DNA from: DASUPK01 sp963763955
GTDB lineage: Bacteria > Actinomycetota > Thermoleophilia > Solirubrobacterales > 70-9
DNA length: 64,000 bases
NCBI GenBank assembly: GCA_963763955.1
Contig: CAVXQP010000022.1
Location: forward strand, 124,001-188,000
Direction of reading: 5' to 3'
A program made the translations under genes and the position numbers. The notes below the pieces were generated by a model that worked only from the letters and a program-made list of their open reading frames with translations, did not search any database and had not been told where the DNA came from. Every line of letters begins with the position of its first letter. The stretch's first letter is position 1. Positions 1 to 8,506 of the stretch are shown here, piece by piece.

Positions 1-1170
1 CGGGCCAAGGCCTATTTCGTCTTCACCGTCGCAAACGTCCTGGTGACGATCCCGGTGACGGTCTGGCTGGTGGTGGGCGAGGGCAGGGGCGCGAGCGGCC
101 TGCTCTGGGGCCAGTACGGCACGGGGGCGGTCTTCCTCGCGGGCCTGGTGATCGCCCAGCGGCGGCGCCTCGCCGTGGTCCCGGACTTCGGAGTCTGGCG
201 CCGCATGCTCCGCTGGGGCCTGCCGACGATGCCGGCGGAGCTCTCGCTCTACTCCCTCAACTTCATCGACCGGGTGCTGATCGTCCGGATCGTCGGGCTG
301 GGCGACGCGGGGCTCTACAGCCTCTCGGTCAAGTTCGCCCAGGCCGTCAACGTGCTGGTCAAGGGGTTCCAACTCGCCTGGCCGCCGCTGGCGTACTCGA
401 TCCAGGACGACGACGAGGCGCGCAAGGCCTACGCCGTGATCGTCACCTGGTTCGTCTCGGTGACGACCTTCGTGGTCGCCGGCATGTGGCTGCTCTCACG
501 CTGGATCGTCCGGGTCTTGGCCGCCCCCGAGTTCTTCGACTCGTACAAGACGATCGGCCTGATTTCGACCGGGGTGATGCTCTACGCGCTCTATCTCGTC
601 CTGGTGATCATCCTCGGCCGCACGGGCCGCACCGAGTTCAACTTTCCGGCGACCGGCGCCGGCACCGTCGTGAACATCGGCCTCAACCTGGCGCTGCTGC
701 CCTCGCTCGGGATCGTCGGCGCCGGGATCTCGCTGGTCGCCTCCTACGCCGTGGTGCTGGCGCTGATGTACGTCTTCACGCAGCGGCTCTTCAAGGTCCC
801 CTACGAGTGGGCCCGGTTGGCGCAGGCGTTCGGCCTGGCGGCAGCGCTGGTCACGGTTGGAGAGGTCTTCGTTCCCACCTCGGGCGTCGGGGGCCTGGCG
901 GGTCGAACCGTCCTCTGGCTCGCCTATCCGTTGCTGCTCTGGGCGACCGGCTTCCTCAATGACGAGGAACGCGAGGCCGCCCGCCGGGTGCTGAGCCCGG
1001 CGACGGTCAGGGCGGCTCTCAGCAGCCTGCGTGAGGCGCCCCCAGAGGGGCGTGAGAGTCGGGAGGAGCCTGCCGGGGAATCGGGCGAGGGGCGTCGTCC
1101 CGGCCGCGGTCCGCGCCTGACCCGCGAGGCGCTCGAGGCGGAGCAGCGCGACGAGGACGCCATCCGCTAG
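1..1170 (+). CDS. Oligosaccharide flippase / polysaccharide biosynthesis membrane protein, 5'-truncated
   Basis: The frame is open from the first base of the window, so the start lies upstream; the GTG at 43 is probably internal. The 390 visible residues carry repeated hydrophobic segments (for example around bases 440-530, 540-620, 640-780 and 820-960), as in MATE/Wzx-type flippases that move lipid-linked saccharide units across the inner membrane. The C-terminal tail of about 50 residues is hydrophilic and rich in Arg, Glu and Gly. It precedes glycosyltransferase genes and an initiating sugar transferase, which fits an exopolysaccharide or capsule export role. The family call rests on topology and context; the substrate cannot be inferred. 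Confidence 0.82.
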   Translation, partial: RAKAYFVFTVANVLVTIPVTVWLVVGEGRGASGLLWGQYGTGAVFLAGLVIAQRRRLAVVPDFGVWRRMLRWGLPTMPAELSLYSLNFIDRVLIVRIVGLGDAGLYSLSVKFAQAVNVLVKGFQLAWPPLAYSIQDDDEARKAYAVIVTWFVSVTTFVVAGMWLLSRWIVRVLAAPEFFDSYKTIGLISTGVMLYALYLVLVIILGRTGRTEFNFPATGAGTVVNIGLNLALLPSLGIVGAGISLVASYAVVLALMYVFTQRLFKVPYEWARLAQAFGLAAALVTVGEVFVPTSGVGGLAGRTVLWLAYPLLLWATGFLNDEEREAARRVLSPATVRAALSSLREAPPEGRESREEPAGESGEGRRPGRGPRLTREALEAEQRDEDAIR

Positions 1171-1192
1171 CGCCAGCGGCCGACCTTGCAGC

Positions 1193-2215
1193 TCACCTCG
1201 CTAGAGCAGCTTGGAGCACCGAGACCATCTTCTTGGCCTGCCCTTTGACGTCATGCTCGGCGGCCGCCCGGCGGGCAGCCGGGTTGGGCGTTGGCCGGCT
1301 CGCCGCGAGCTCCAGAGCGTGGGGGAGTGCGCCGAGGTCCTGCGGGTCAACCAGTAGCCCCGCCTCCGGGGTGACGAACTCAGGTGGACCGCCATTGCTG
1401 GTGGCGATCACGGTGCGCTCCATCGCCATCGCCTCGAGCGTCGCCTGGCCGAAGGGCTCGATCAACGACGGTTGGCAGAGGACGTCGCAGGCCGCGACCC
1501 ATTTGGGAACCTCCGACTGAGGAATCCGCCCGGCGAGGGTGACGTTCGCCCTTCCGGTGAGCTGTTCGCGGAGGGGCCCGTCGCCGACGAAGGCGAGCCG
1601 TCCCCGGCCCAGTGAGGCGAACGCGTCCGCCAGGCGCACCACGTTCTTCCGCTCGATCAGCGAGCCGACGCAGAGGAAGGCCGGTCCCTCGCCCTCCCAG
1701 CGGAGCTCGTGTCGCGCCTCGGCCGCGGGGCGCGGCGAGAACGCGTCAAGATCGACTCCGCAATCGATCACCTCGATCTTGCCCTCGGCCGCGGCGATCC
1801 GGCCTGTGAGTCGATCGGCAAGCCAGCGCGAGTTGGCGATCACGGCCGAGGAGCGGCCCACCACCCAGCGGGTGGCCGCGGTGACGCCGGGGATCCGGCC
1901 GAGGTTGGCGACGTCCTGTCCATGGGCCATCACGACAAGGGGCGCGCCAGCCGCGCGGGCGGCGAGTGCTCCGGCCGCCCCGGCCGGGAAGAGGAAATGG
2001 GCAAAGACGACCTCGGGGCGGAAGCGCCGGGCGGCTGCGCGCGCCTCGCGCACCAGCCGTAGGTACTTCGACGGTGATCCCCCGCGCTGGCTGATCGAGG
2101 CGATCTCGACCTCGTGTCCGAGTGCCTCGATCTCCCTGCTCAGTGGCACCAGGAAGCTGCCCAGGTCAGGCTGCTCCGGGCTGGGCCACATCTGCGTCAC
2201 CTCGAGGATCCGCAC
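1193..2215 (-). CDS. Glycosyltransferase family 4
   Basis: This 340-residue GT-B enzyme has the family 4 layout: an N-terminal acceptor domain starting MRILEVTQMWPSP and a C-terminal nucleotide-sugar domain. The C-terminal domain shows the E-x7-E motif (EPFGQATLEAMA) near residue 258 and the usual GGPPEFV turn after it. It probably transfers a sugar to a lipid-linked glycan in the cytoplasm. Its stop lies 10 bases before the 3' end of the next minus-strand glycosyltransferase, so the two are likely co-transcribed. No signal peptide is seen. Donor and linkage are unknown. Confidence 0.88.
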   Translation of the reverse strand: MRILEVTQMWPSPEQPDLGSFLVPLSREIEALGHEVEIASISQRGGSPSKYLRLVREARAAARRFRPEVVFAHFLFPAGAAGALAARAAGAPLVVMAHGQDVANLGRIPGVTAATRWVVGRSSAVIANSRWLADRLTGRIAAAEGKIEVIDCGVDLDAFSPRPAAEARHELRWEGEGPAFLCVGSLIERKNVVRLADAFASLGRGRLAFVGDGPLREQLTGRANVTLAGRIPQSEVPKWVAACDVLCQPSLIEPFGQATLEAMAMERTVIATSNGGPPEFVTPEAGLLVDPQDLGALPHALELAASRPTPNPAARRAAAEHDVKGQAKKMVSVLQAALAR

Positions 2216-2225
2216 GACTACGACC

Positions 2226-3161
2226 CTAAGCCTCGGAGTCCAGGGCCCGGTTGTACGCCTCCGCGGCCTCGCGAATACCCTCGCCGCGGCCGGGGAAGAG
2301 CGCCTGGCGCGCGTGGAGCCAGTAGCGCCGCACCGGGTGCCCGGGGAGGACGAGGGCCGCGGCGGCGCGCAGCAGGTACGGCCAGGCGAGCAGCGGCCGC
2401 ATCAGAACAGCCTCCACCCGGCCGAGATGCTTGCGCAGGTAGCGGTCGCGGTTGCGGTGGTACTCGACGATTCGCCTCTCGGCCCCGGAGACGTCCTGAG
2501 CCATCTGGTCGTCGTGCACGGCCCTCGCCGAAGGGACGTAGAGGACCTTCCAGCGCGCATCCCAGAGTCGCTTGCAGAAGTCGGTCTCGTCCGAGTAGAC
2601 GAAGAAGTCGTGGTCGAACCAGCCGACGTGCTCGGCGGCGTCCCGCCGGACCATCATCGCGCTCGATTGCACCCAGCCGACGGGGCGGATTCCCTCACCG
2701 CCGCTCTCGACGGTCACCCGGCGGTGCATGAAGAAGGCGCCCGCCAGCACGGTCTCCGCGCTGGGCAGTCGCCAGGCGCAGGGAACCTCCCCACCATCGG
2801 GAGCGAGCAGTTGAGCGCCCGCCACCGCGGCGTTCCGGTCCGACTCAAGCGCCCCCAGGAGAGCAGCCACGGCTCCGGGTCGGAGCTCGGAGTCCTCGTT
2901 GAGCAGGAGGCCGAACTCGCCGCGCGCCTCCTGCAGCAGGCGGCTGTCGTTGGCCGCCTTGCCCTCGCGCCGGTCGAGCTCGATCAGCCGGATGTCCCGG
3001 CCCAGCTGTCGCACCGCCTCGGCGGAGCCGTCGTCGGAAGCGTTATCGAGCACCAGGATCTCGTGCTCGAGATCGGGCGGCGTCGTGCGTTCGATCGCGT
3101 CGAGACAGCGGAGCAGCAGCTCCCGGCCATTCGTATTGACCACGCAATAGGAGACCAGCAC
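2226..3161 (-). CDS. Glycosyltransferase family 2 (rhamnosyltransferase-like)
   Basis: A GT-A fold enzyme with the N-terminal VLVSYCVVNTNG strand, LVLDNASDDGSAEAV nucleotide-binding region and LLLNEDSEL, the acidic metal-binding segment. The C-terminal half contains SDETDFCKRL, typical of the catalytic ED region in rhamnosyltransferase-like members. The start is uncertain: GTG at 3161 gives no overlap with the divergent gene at 3179, whereas GTG at 3203 or 3218 keeps the whole first beta strand but overlaps it. The frame stays open to 3218. It acts with its neighbours in surface polysaccharide assembly. Confidence 0.83.
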   Translation of the reverse strand: MLVSYCVVNTNGRELLLRCLDAIERTTPPDLEHEILVLDNASDDGSAEAVRQLGRDIRLIELDRREGKAANDSRLLQEARGEFGLLLNEDSELRPGAVAALLGALESDRNAAVAGAQLLAPDGGEVPCAWRLPSAETVLAGAFFMHRRVTVESGGEGIRPVGWVQSSAMMVRRDAAEHVGWFDHDFFVYSDETDFCKRLWDARWKVLYVPSARAVHDDQMAQDVSGAERRIVEYHRNRDRYLRKHLGRVEAVLMRPLLAWPYLLRAAAALVLPGHPVRRYWLHARQALFPGRGEGIREAAEAYNRALDSEA

Positions 3162-3178
3162 GGCGACAATGCTCGCCC

Positions 3179-4291
3179 ATGCGCGTCCAGATCGTCGATC
3201 CACCCGCCTACACGCCACCGTACGACCACGCCCTGGCGGGGGCCCTGTCCCGCGCCGGCGCGGAGGTGGAGCTGATCACCTGCCATTTCCCCTATGGGTC
3301 CGTGCCCCAGGAGCAGGGCTATGAGGTGCATGAGCTGTTCTACCGGCGCGGCTCACGACCGGGGATCGGCGACCGCCGGCGCCGGATGCTGCGTGCGGCT
3401 GAGCACATACCGGACATGTGGCGCTACCGCCGGGTGGCCGAGCGGGCGGATCTCGTCAACTACCAGTGGCTGCCGATCCCGGCGCTCGACCGCCGCCTGC
3501 TTCCCCCGAAACGCCCGCGCGTCTACACGATGCACTGGCGCCTGCCGGAGGCCGACAGCCGGATCGGGCACTCGCTCACCGGGCTGCTCGCCGAGATGGA
3601 CGCCGTGGTGGTCCATTCCGAGCACGGCGCCCGGCGCCTCGAGGCCGAGTTCGGCGTCCCGGCCGAGCGACTGCGGGTGATCCCCCACGGCGCCTTCACC
3701 TACCTGACCGAGCAGGCCGACGATCTGCCCCTGCCGGCGGAGCTGCGTGCGGTCGAGGGCCCCGTCATCCTCGCCTTCGGCCTCATCCGCCCGTACAAGG
3801 GGATCGACGTCCTCCTGGAGGCGATGAAACGGGTCGAGGGAGCCGAGCTCTGGATCGCCGGGTTACCGCGGATGCCTATGGACGGCTTGCATGAGCTCGC
3901 CCGGCAGGTGCCGGGCACGGTCCGGTTCGTGGACCGCTTCATCCCGGACAACCAGATCCCGGCCTTCATGCGGCGCGCCGAACTCGTCGTCCTGCCGTAC
4001 CGGAACATCGAGCAGTCCGGCGTGCTCTACACCGCGCTCGCCTTCGGCCGTCCTCTGGTGCTCAGCTCGGTCGGCGGCTTTCCCGACATCGCCGAGCGGG
4101 GAGCGGCGAGGCTCGTCCCCTCGGAGGATCCGGTGGCGCTGGGCAATGCCCTCGCGGAGCTGCTCGCGGACCCCGCCGCCCGCGCGCAGCTGGGCGCCGG
4201 TGCCGCCCGCGAGGCCGCGACCACCTACTCATGGGACCGCATCGGCCAGCAGACAATGGGTCTCTACCGCGAGCTCCTGGGCGCCTTGTGA
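3179..4291 (+). CDS. Glycosyltransferase family 4
   Basis: A 370-residue GT-B enzyme starting at ATG 3179, only about 20 bases from the divergent GT2 gene. The N-terminal domain begins MRVQIVDPPAYTPPYDH; the C-terminal domain holds LAFGLIRPYKGIDVLLEA, a standard family 4 hinge and donor-binding segment. In the motif that normally reads E-x7-E the second Glu is replaced (EQSGVLYTALAFG, Ala in its place), which also occurs in some active relatives. It heads a plus-strand run continued by the GT2 and sugar transferase genes. The donor sugar is unknown. Confidence 0.86.
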   Translation: MRVQIVDPPAYTPPYDHALAGALSRAGAEVELITCHFPYGSVPQEQGYEVHELFYRRGSRPGIGDRRRRMLRAAEHIPDMWRYRRVAERADLVNYQWLPIPALDRRLLPPKRPRVYTMHWRLPEADSRIGHSLTGLLAEMDAVVVHSEHGARRLEAEFGVPAERLRVIPHGAFTYLTEQADDLPLPAELRAVEGPVILAFGLIRPYKGIDVLLEAMKRVEGAELWIAGLPRMPMDGLHELARQVPGTVRFVDRFIPDNQIPAFMRRAELVVLPYRNIEQSGVLYTALAFGRPLVLSSVGGFPDIAERGAARLVPSEDPVALGNALAELLADPAARAQLGAGAAREAATTYSWDRIGQQTMGLYRELLGAL

Positions 4292-4310
4292 CCTCCGATA
4301 ATCCCCGCTG

Positions 4311-5465
4311 ATGGCTCTCGAGATCGTCTTCTGGGTCGCCGCCGGCCTGATCGTCTACGCCCACCTTGGGTATCCGCTCCTGCTCTGGGCGCTCGCTGCA
4401 ATCTTCGGCGAGGACGATGCGAACGCGGGCAAGGGCGCGACAGGTGAGGGCGCCGGCGAGGGCGATCTTCCCCGCGTGAGCCTGATCATCCCGGCCTACG
4501 ACGAGGAGGAGGTGATCGAGCGGAAGATCGCCAACGCGCGGGCGCTCGACTACCCGGCAGGGTGCCTCGAGGTCGTGGTCGCGTCCGACGGTTCGAGCGA
4601 CCGGACGGCGGAACTGGCCCGCGCGGCGGGCGCCGACCGGGTCCTGGAGCTGCCTCGCGGCGGCAAGGTGGCTGCCCTCAACCAGGCCGTGCGCGGGTCG
4701 GAGGGCGCGATCCTGGCCTTCTCGGACGCCAACAGCTACTGGCGCCGGGATGCGCTCGGCCGCCTGGTCGGCCGCTTCGCCGACGGGCGGGTCGGCTATG
4801 CGTGTGGGCAGGTGCGCTTCGATGGCGGAGAGGGGGGCAACCAGGAAGGCCTCTACTGGCGCTACGAGATGGCCGTGCGCTCCAGGGAGACGCGCCTGGC
4901 CGGGATCACCGCCGGGAACGGAGCGATCTATGCGGTGCGCCGCGAGGCGTACATCGAGCTCGACCCGAGTCGCGGCCAGGACATCGGCTTCCCCTTCGAG
5001 CTCACCAAGCGGGGCTGGCGCGCCGTCTACGAGCCGGAGGCGGTCGCCGAGGAGAAGATGGCGCCCACGGTCGAGGGCGAGTTCCGCCGCAAGCGCCGAA
5101 TGATGTGGGGCCTCTGGGACGTGATGCTGCGGTGGGGGATGCTCGACCCGCGCGGCTACGGGCCCGCCTACGCGCTGGAGATCTACTCCCATCGTCTGCT
5201 CCGCTACCTGACCCCGTGGCTTCACCTGGTCGCCTTCGGCGTCAACATCGCGCTGCTCGGCCGCGGCTGGGTTTACACGGCCACTCTGGCGATCCAGGTG
5301 GCCGTGCTGCTCGCCGCCCTGCTCGGGCGATTCGTCCCCGCCCTCCCGTTCCGGATCGCCTACTACTACGTCACCGTGACCGCCTCAATCGCAGTGGGAC
5401 TCTGGGACCGTCTCCGCGCGCGGACCGTGCCGATCGGCTGGGAGAAGGTGGAGGGCACGCGATGA
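4311..5465 (+). CDS. Membrane-associated glycosyltransferase family 2
   Basis: A 384-residue protein with an N-terminal membrane segment (residues 1-30), a GT-A catalytic domain and three or so C-terminal membrane segments (from about residue 300). Catalytic marks are VSLIIPAYDEEEVI, VVASDGSSDRT, a DxD-like SDAN and an acidic QDIGF, then a basic RRKRRM segment in the place of QxxRW. This layout is that of processive or lipid-linked polysaccharide glycosyltransferases of the EpsO/cellulose-synthase type. Its stop overlaps the start of the sugar transferase gene by four bases (ATGA), indicating translational coupling. Confidence 0.86.
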   Translation: MALEIVFWVAAGLIVYAHLGYPLLLWALAAIFGEDDANAGKGATGEGAGEGDLPRVSLIIPAYDEEEVIERKIANARALDYPAGCLEVVVASDGSSDRTAELARAAGADRVLELPRGGKVAALNQAVRGSEGAILAFSDANSYWRRDALGRLVGRFADGRVGYACGQVRFDGGEGGNQEGLYWRYEMAVRSRETRLAGITAGNGAIYAVRREAYIELDPSRGQDIGFPFELTKRGWRAVYEPEAVAEEKMAPTVEGEFRRKRRMMWGLWDVMLRWGMLDPRGYGPAYALEIYSHRLLRYLTPWLHLVAFGVNIALLGRGWVYTATLAIQVAVLLAALLGRFVPALPFRIAYYYVTVTASIAVGLWDRLRARTVPIGWEKVEGTR

Positions 5466-6181
5466 GCGGGATTGACGGCAACTCACCCAACGACGCGCAG
5501 CAGCGGCTCGAGGTGCCGGGGGCGGTGGGCCGCCCGAAACAGGGCCTGCCGCGCGTCGCCGACCTGGCGATCGCCGTCGTCAGCCTGATTGCGGTCTCGC
5601 CGCTGCTGGCCGCGGCCGCGATCGCGATTCGCCTGGAGTCGCCGGGCCCGGTCCTCTATCGCCAGCGCCGCGTCGGCAGGGACGGCGAGATCTTCGAGCT
5701 CTTCAAGCTGCGAACCATGCGCCAGGGCGCCGACCCGGTCGGGGTGGGCACCGCGGTGACCTCCGAGGATCCCCGCGTCACCAGGGTCGGCCGGCTGCTC
5801 CGCCGTTTCTCACTCGACGAGCTCCCCAACCTCTTCAACGTCCTTCGCGGCGAGATGCGGATCGTCGGACCGCGGGCGACCCTCCCGGCCCAGGTCGAGC
5901 TCTACACGCCCCGCCAGCGGCGTCGCCTCGACCTCCGCCCCGGCGTCACCGGCTGGGCGCAGATCCACGGCCGCGCCGGGATTCCCTGGGAGGAGCGCAT
6001 CGAGCTGGACGTCTGGTACGTGGAGCACCGCTCCCTGCGGCTCGACCTGAAGATCCTGGCGCGCACTCCCAGGGCCCTGCTGGGCGGCGTCGGCAGGGCG
6101 GCCGTGGACCCGTACGCGGGCTCCTCGCCCGACTCGCCGCTGAGGCAGGCCGCCGAGCGCGAGCAGGCGAGGGAGCGCTGA
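5462..6181 (+). CDS. Sugar transferase (undecaprenyl-phosphate sugar-1-phosphate transferase family)
   Basis: A 239-residue protein of the bacterial sugar transferase family (WcaJ/PglC-like core), which transfers a sugar-1-phosphate from UDP-sugar to undecaprenyl phosphate as the first step of polysaccharide synthesis. It shows one hydrophobic helix (about residues 37-60), then the family motifs PGPVLYRQRRVG, FELFKLRTM, DELPNLFNVLRG, RIVGPR and LRPGVTGWAQIHGR. It is the short PglC-like form without the four-helix N-terminal domain. I chose ATG 5462, which overlaps the upstream stop, over longer open-frame starts inside the GT2 gene. Substrate specificity is unknown. Confidence 0.9.
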   Translation: MSGIDGNSPNDAQQRLEVPGAVGRPKQGLPRVADLAIAVVSLIAVSPLLAAAAIAIRLESPGPVLYRQRRVGRDGEIFELFKLRTMRQGADPVGVGTAVTSEDPRVTRVGRLLRRFSLDELPNLFNVLRGEMRIVGPRATLPAQVELYTPRQRRRLDLRPGVTGWAQIHGRAGIPWEERIELDVWYVEHRSLRLDLKILARTPRALLGGVGRAAVDPYAGSSPDSPLRQAAEREQARER

Positions 6182-6726
6182 TGGCCCGGGGAATCTCGCT
6201 GAGGGACTTCCTCCCGGAGGACGCGGCAGCCGTGTACCGCTGGTTCAACTCCCCGGCCGCGACCGCCAACCTGCTCGAGCACCGGGCCGAGTTCACCGGG
6301 GACGACGCAAGGCGCTGGGTCGAGCGCGCGATCGAGCAGGCCGGCGATCCGGACGCGGAGGACCGCAAATGGGCGGTCGAGGTCGAGGGCATCGACGAGC
6401 CGGTCGGCTACACGGCGCTCTACGGGCTCAACCGGCAGACGGCGCCGGAGCTCGGGGCGATCATGGGCGACGAGCGCGTGCGCGGCAGGGGGGTCGGCAG
6501 GGAGGCGGAGCGGCTCACCAACCTGAAGGCCTTTGAGGAGTTCGGCGCACACAAGGTCTATGGCCGCATCCCCGCCACCAACGAGGCGGCGAAGAAGGCC
6601 GTCATCTACAACGGCTGGAGGCAGGAGGGCGTGCTGCGCAAGCAGGTCCGCCATGGCGACGAGCTGATCGACGTCGAGCTCTGGGGCGGATTCCGCGAGG
6701 ACCTGCCCGAGCCGCCCGAGGAATGA
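6181..6726 (+). CDS. GNAT family N-acetyltransferase (RimJ/RimL-like)
   Basis: 181 residues with the GNAT acetyl-CoA site: ELGAIMGDERVRGRGVG gives the R/Q-x-x-G-x-G/A motif A, followed by LKAFEEFGAHKVYGRIPATN and an asparagine-containing motif B. The ATG shares a base with the upstream TGA, so it belongs to the polysaccharide operon. Acetyltransferases in such clusters often N-acetylate an amino sugar on a nucleotide or lipid carrier. That role is an inference from position. Confidence 0.83.
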   Translation: MARGISLRDFLPEDAAAVYRWFNSPAATANLLEHRAEFTGDDARRWVERAIEQAGDPDAEDRKWAVEVEGIDEPVGYTALYGLNRQTAPELGAIMGDERVRGRGVGREAERLTNLKAFEEFGAHKVYGRIPATNEAAKKAVIYNGWRQEGVLRKQVRHGDELIDVELWGGFREDLPEPPEE

Positions 6727-7646
6727 CCCGGATGGAGGCGCGGCTGATCGCGGACGGCGGAGCCGCCGCCGCCGACCCGGAGAGCTTCTTCCGCTCGCCG
6801 GTGTTCCTCGAGGCCGAGGGCGTCACCCACAGCATCTCGCTCGGCGACGAGCTGCGGCTGCCGGTGATCGTGCGCCCGATCGAGGGCGGCGACCGCGTCG
6901 ACGCGATCTCGCCCTATGGGTACCCGGGTGGGTCGGGGGCACCCGAGAAGCCGATCGATCCCGATCGGATCGACTGGTCGCAGACCGGCCTGGTCAGCGT
7001 CTTTGTGCGCGGCAGGATCGGCGAGGATGCGTCGCTGCTGGGCGGCACGGTTCGCAACCACGTCCATGTCGCCGATGGCGACGCCGGCATCCGCAAGCGC
7101 CTGCGCGAGCAGATCCGGCGCAACGAGCGCCGCGGCTGGTCCGTGGGCCTCACCGCCGGGGCGGAGGCGGATGCCGGCGCCCGGCGGGCGTTCGAGCGGG
7201 CTTACGCGGAGACGATGGCGAGGACCGGCGCGGCCGAGCGCTACCTCTATCCGAGCGAGTACTTCGAGCGCCTGCTCGGCGGCGAGCAGAGCTGGCTCGC
7301 CCTCGCGGCCCGGGACGGGGAGCGGATGGCCGGCGCGATCGCGGTAGCCGGCGACGGCTACCTCCACTACTACCTTGGCGGCACCGCCGACGAGGCCCTG
7401 GAGGACTCCCCGATGAAGAACCTGTTCGCGACGATGATCTCGCTTGGATCCGAGCTCGGCCTCCCCGTCAACCTCGGCGGCGGCCTGGCACCGGGCGACT
7501 CGCTCGACGACTTCAAGCGCGGCTTCGCCGATGGGGAGGCGCCGTTCTCCACCCACGAGCTGATCTGCGACCCGGCCACCTACGAGCGGCTCGCGGTCCA
7601 GGCGGGCCCGGCGCCGGAGGGCTTCTTCCCCGCGTATCGCTCCTAG
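6723..7646 (+). CDS. FemAB-like / GNAT-fold transferase
   Basis: 307 residues starting ATG 6723, overlapping the previous stop by four bases. The central part (RKRLREQIRRNERRGW, then YAETMARTGAAERYLY and YLHYYLGGT) matches the double-GNAT FemAB/BioF2-like family, whose members add aminoacyl or acyl groups to peptidoglycan precursors or saccharides. The HYYLGGT segment near residue 217 is a family hallmark. As last gene of the polysaccharide run it probably decorates the polymer. The exact acyl donor is unknown. A strong hairpin follows it. Confidence 0.77.
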   Translation: MTRMEARLIADGGAAAADPESFFRSPVFLEAEGVTHSISLGDELRLPVIVRPIEGGDRVDAISPYGYPGGSGAPEKPIDPDRIDWSQTGLVSVFVRGRIGEDASLLGGTVRNHVHVADGDAGIRKRLREQIRRNERRGWSVGLTAGAEADAGARRAFERAYAETMARTGAAERYLYPSEYFERLLGGEQSWLALAARDGERMAGAIAVAGDGYLHYYLGGTADEALEDSPMKNLFATMISLGSELGLPVNLGGGLAPGDSLDDFKRGFADGEAPFSTHELICDPATYERLAVQAGPAPEGFFPAYRS

Positions 7647-7678
7647 CCGGGGACGCCGCCGCCGTGGTGCCGAATGGA

Positions 7679-7701
7679 TAGCCGCCGCTCCGCGGCGGCT
7701 A
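7679..7701. terminator. Bidirectional hairpin terminator
   Basis: A perfect 10-bp stem (TAGCCGCCGC at 7679-7688 with GCGGCGGCTA at 7692-7701) closes a three-base loop. It lies between two convergent genes, and its right arm includes the stop codon of the DUF3105 gene. There is no clear U tract, as is common in GC-rich actinobacteria. Confidence 0.6.
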
Positions 7702-8466
7702 GCCCACGTGGATGGGGACCTGCTGCTCGGGACCGTTGCCGCGATAGGTGTCGCGGAAGTTGCGGATCACGTCGAGGACGAGCGGGTTGTAGTGCTGGCA
7801 GACCGCCATCTCGGTCCAGGCAGTGACTGCGACGTCGTAGGGCATATTCGGATCGGGGTAGAGCAGCATGCCGTCAGGGTTCTGGTCGAAGACTCCCTTC
7901 AGCGCCAGCTGCTCGCTCTCCGGCAGGCTCGGCTTGTAGTGGATCTCTATCCGGCCGTGTTCCATCGCGTGGACCTCGTCGCGGATGTTCATGCCGTTGG
8001 TCTGGGGATTCGCGCTCATCGGCGTCGTGTACGCGCCGTCCGAGATCGGGACCGGGTTGTGGTTGCCCGACGTCGGTGGAGTGGTCCGGTACTGGACCGG
8101 TGTCGAGTTGGAGACGTGTGTGTTCCCCTCGTCGGGCAGGTTGAGCCTGACCTCGCAGCCCGCCTTCTGGGCCGAGATCTGCAGGTCCGCGAACTGGAGC
8201 GGCGGCGGGGGCGTCCCCTTCCGGCAGTCGGGCGTGAGCCCGGAGAAGCTGCCGGTGTTCTGGATGTGTGCGTTGCTGCACGCCCCGCTGCCTCCTCCGC
8301 CACCGCTCGTCACTACCGCGACCAGGCCCGCGATCACCGCCAGGGCCAGCACGCCGGCGACCACGTACCCGGCCATCAGGCGCGTGCGTCCGCCGGACTG
8401 GGACGCCCGCTCGGCGGCCAGCCGCTGCGCGCGGAGGCGCTCCTTCTCTTCCTTGCGAGAGGCCAT
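7699..8466 (-). CDS. DUF3105 membrane-anchored protein
   Basis: 255 residues: a short basic cytoplasmic head, one transmembrane helix at about residues 31-50, then an extracytoplasmic DUF3105 domain. The domain is recognisable by YRTTPPTSGNHNPVPISDG, HAMEHGRIEIHY and the His-rich, Cys-containing C-terminal half (TEMAVCQHYNP). The conserved His and Cys residues suggest metal binding, but the family has no established function. The gene ends in the shared hairpin and stands alone on the minus strand. Confidence 0.85.
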   Translation of the reverse strand: MASRKEEKERLRAQRLAAERASQSGGRTRLMAGYVVAGVLALAVIAGLVAVVTSGGGGGSGACSNAHIQNTGSFSGLTPDCRKGTPPPPLQFADLQISAQKAGCEVRLNLPDEGNTHVSNSTPVQYRTTPPTSGNHNPVPISDGAYTTPMSANPQTNGMNIRDEVHAMEHGRIEIHYKPSLPESEQLALKGVFDQNPDGMLLYPDPNMPYDVAVTAWTEMAVCQHYNPLVLDVIRNFRDTYRGNGPEQQVPIHVG

Positions 8467-8506
8467 CAGAGGGCGATCAGGCTAGCGGAGCTCGCTCAAG
8501 CCTCTC

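Noticed and set aside
1539..3275. 578-residue plus-strand open frame antisense to two glycosyltransferase genes
   Set aside because: Arg/Pro/Ser-rich shadow composition; the minus strand carries clear glycosyltransferase motifs.
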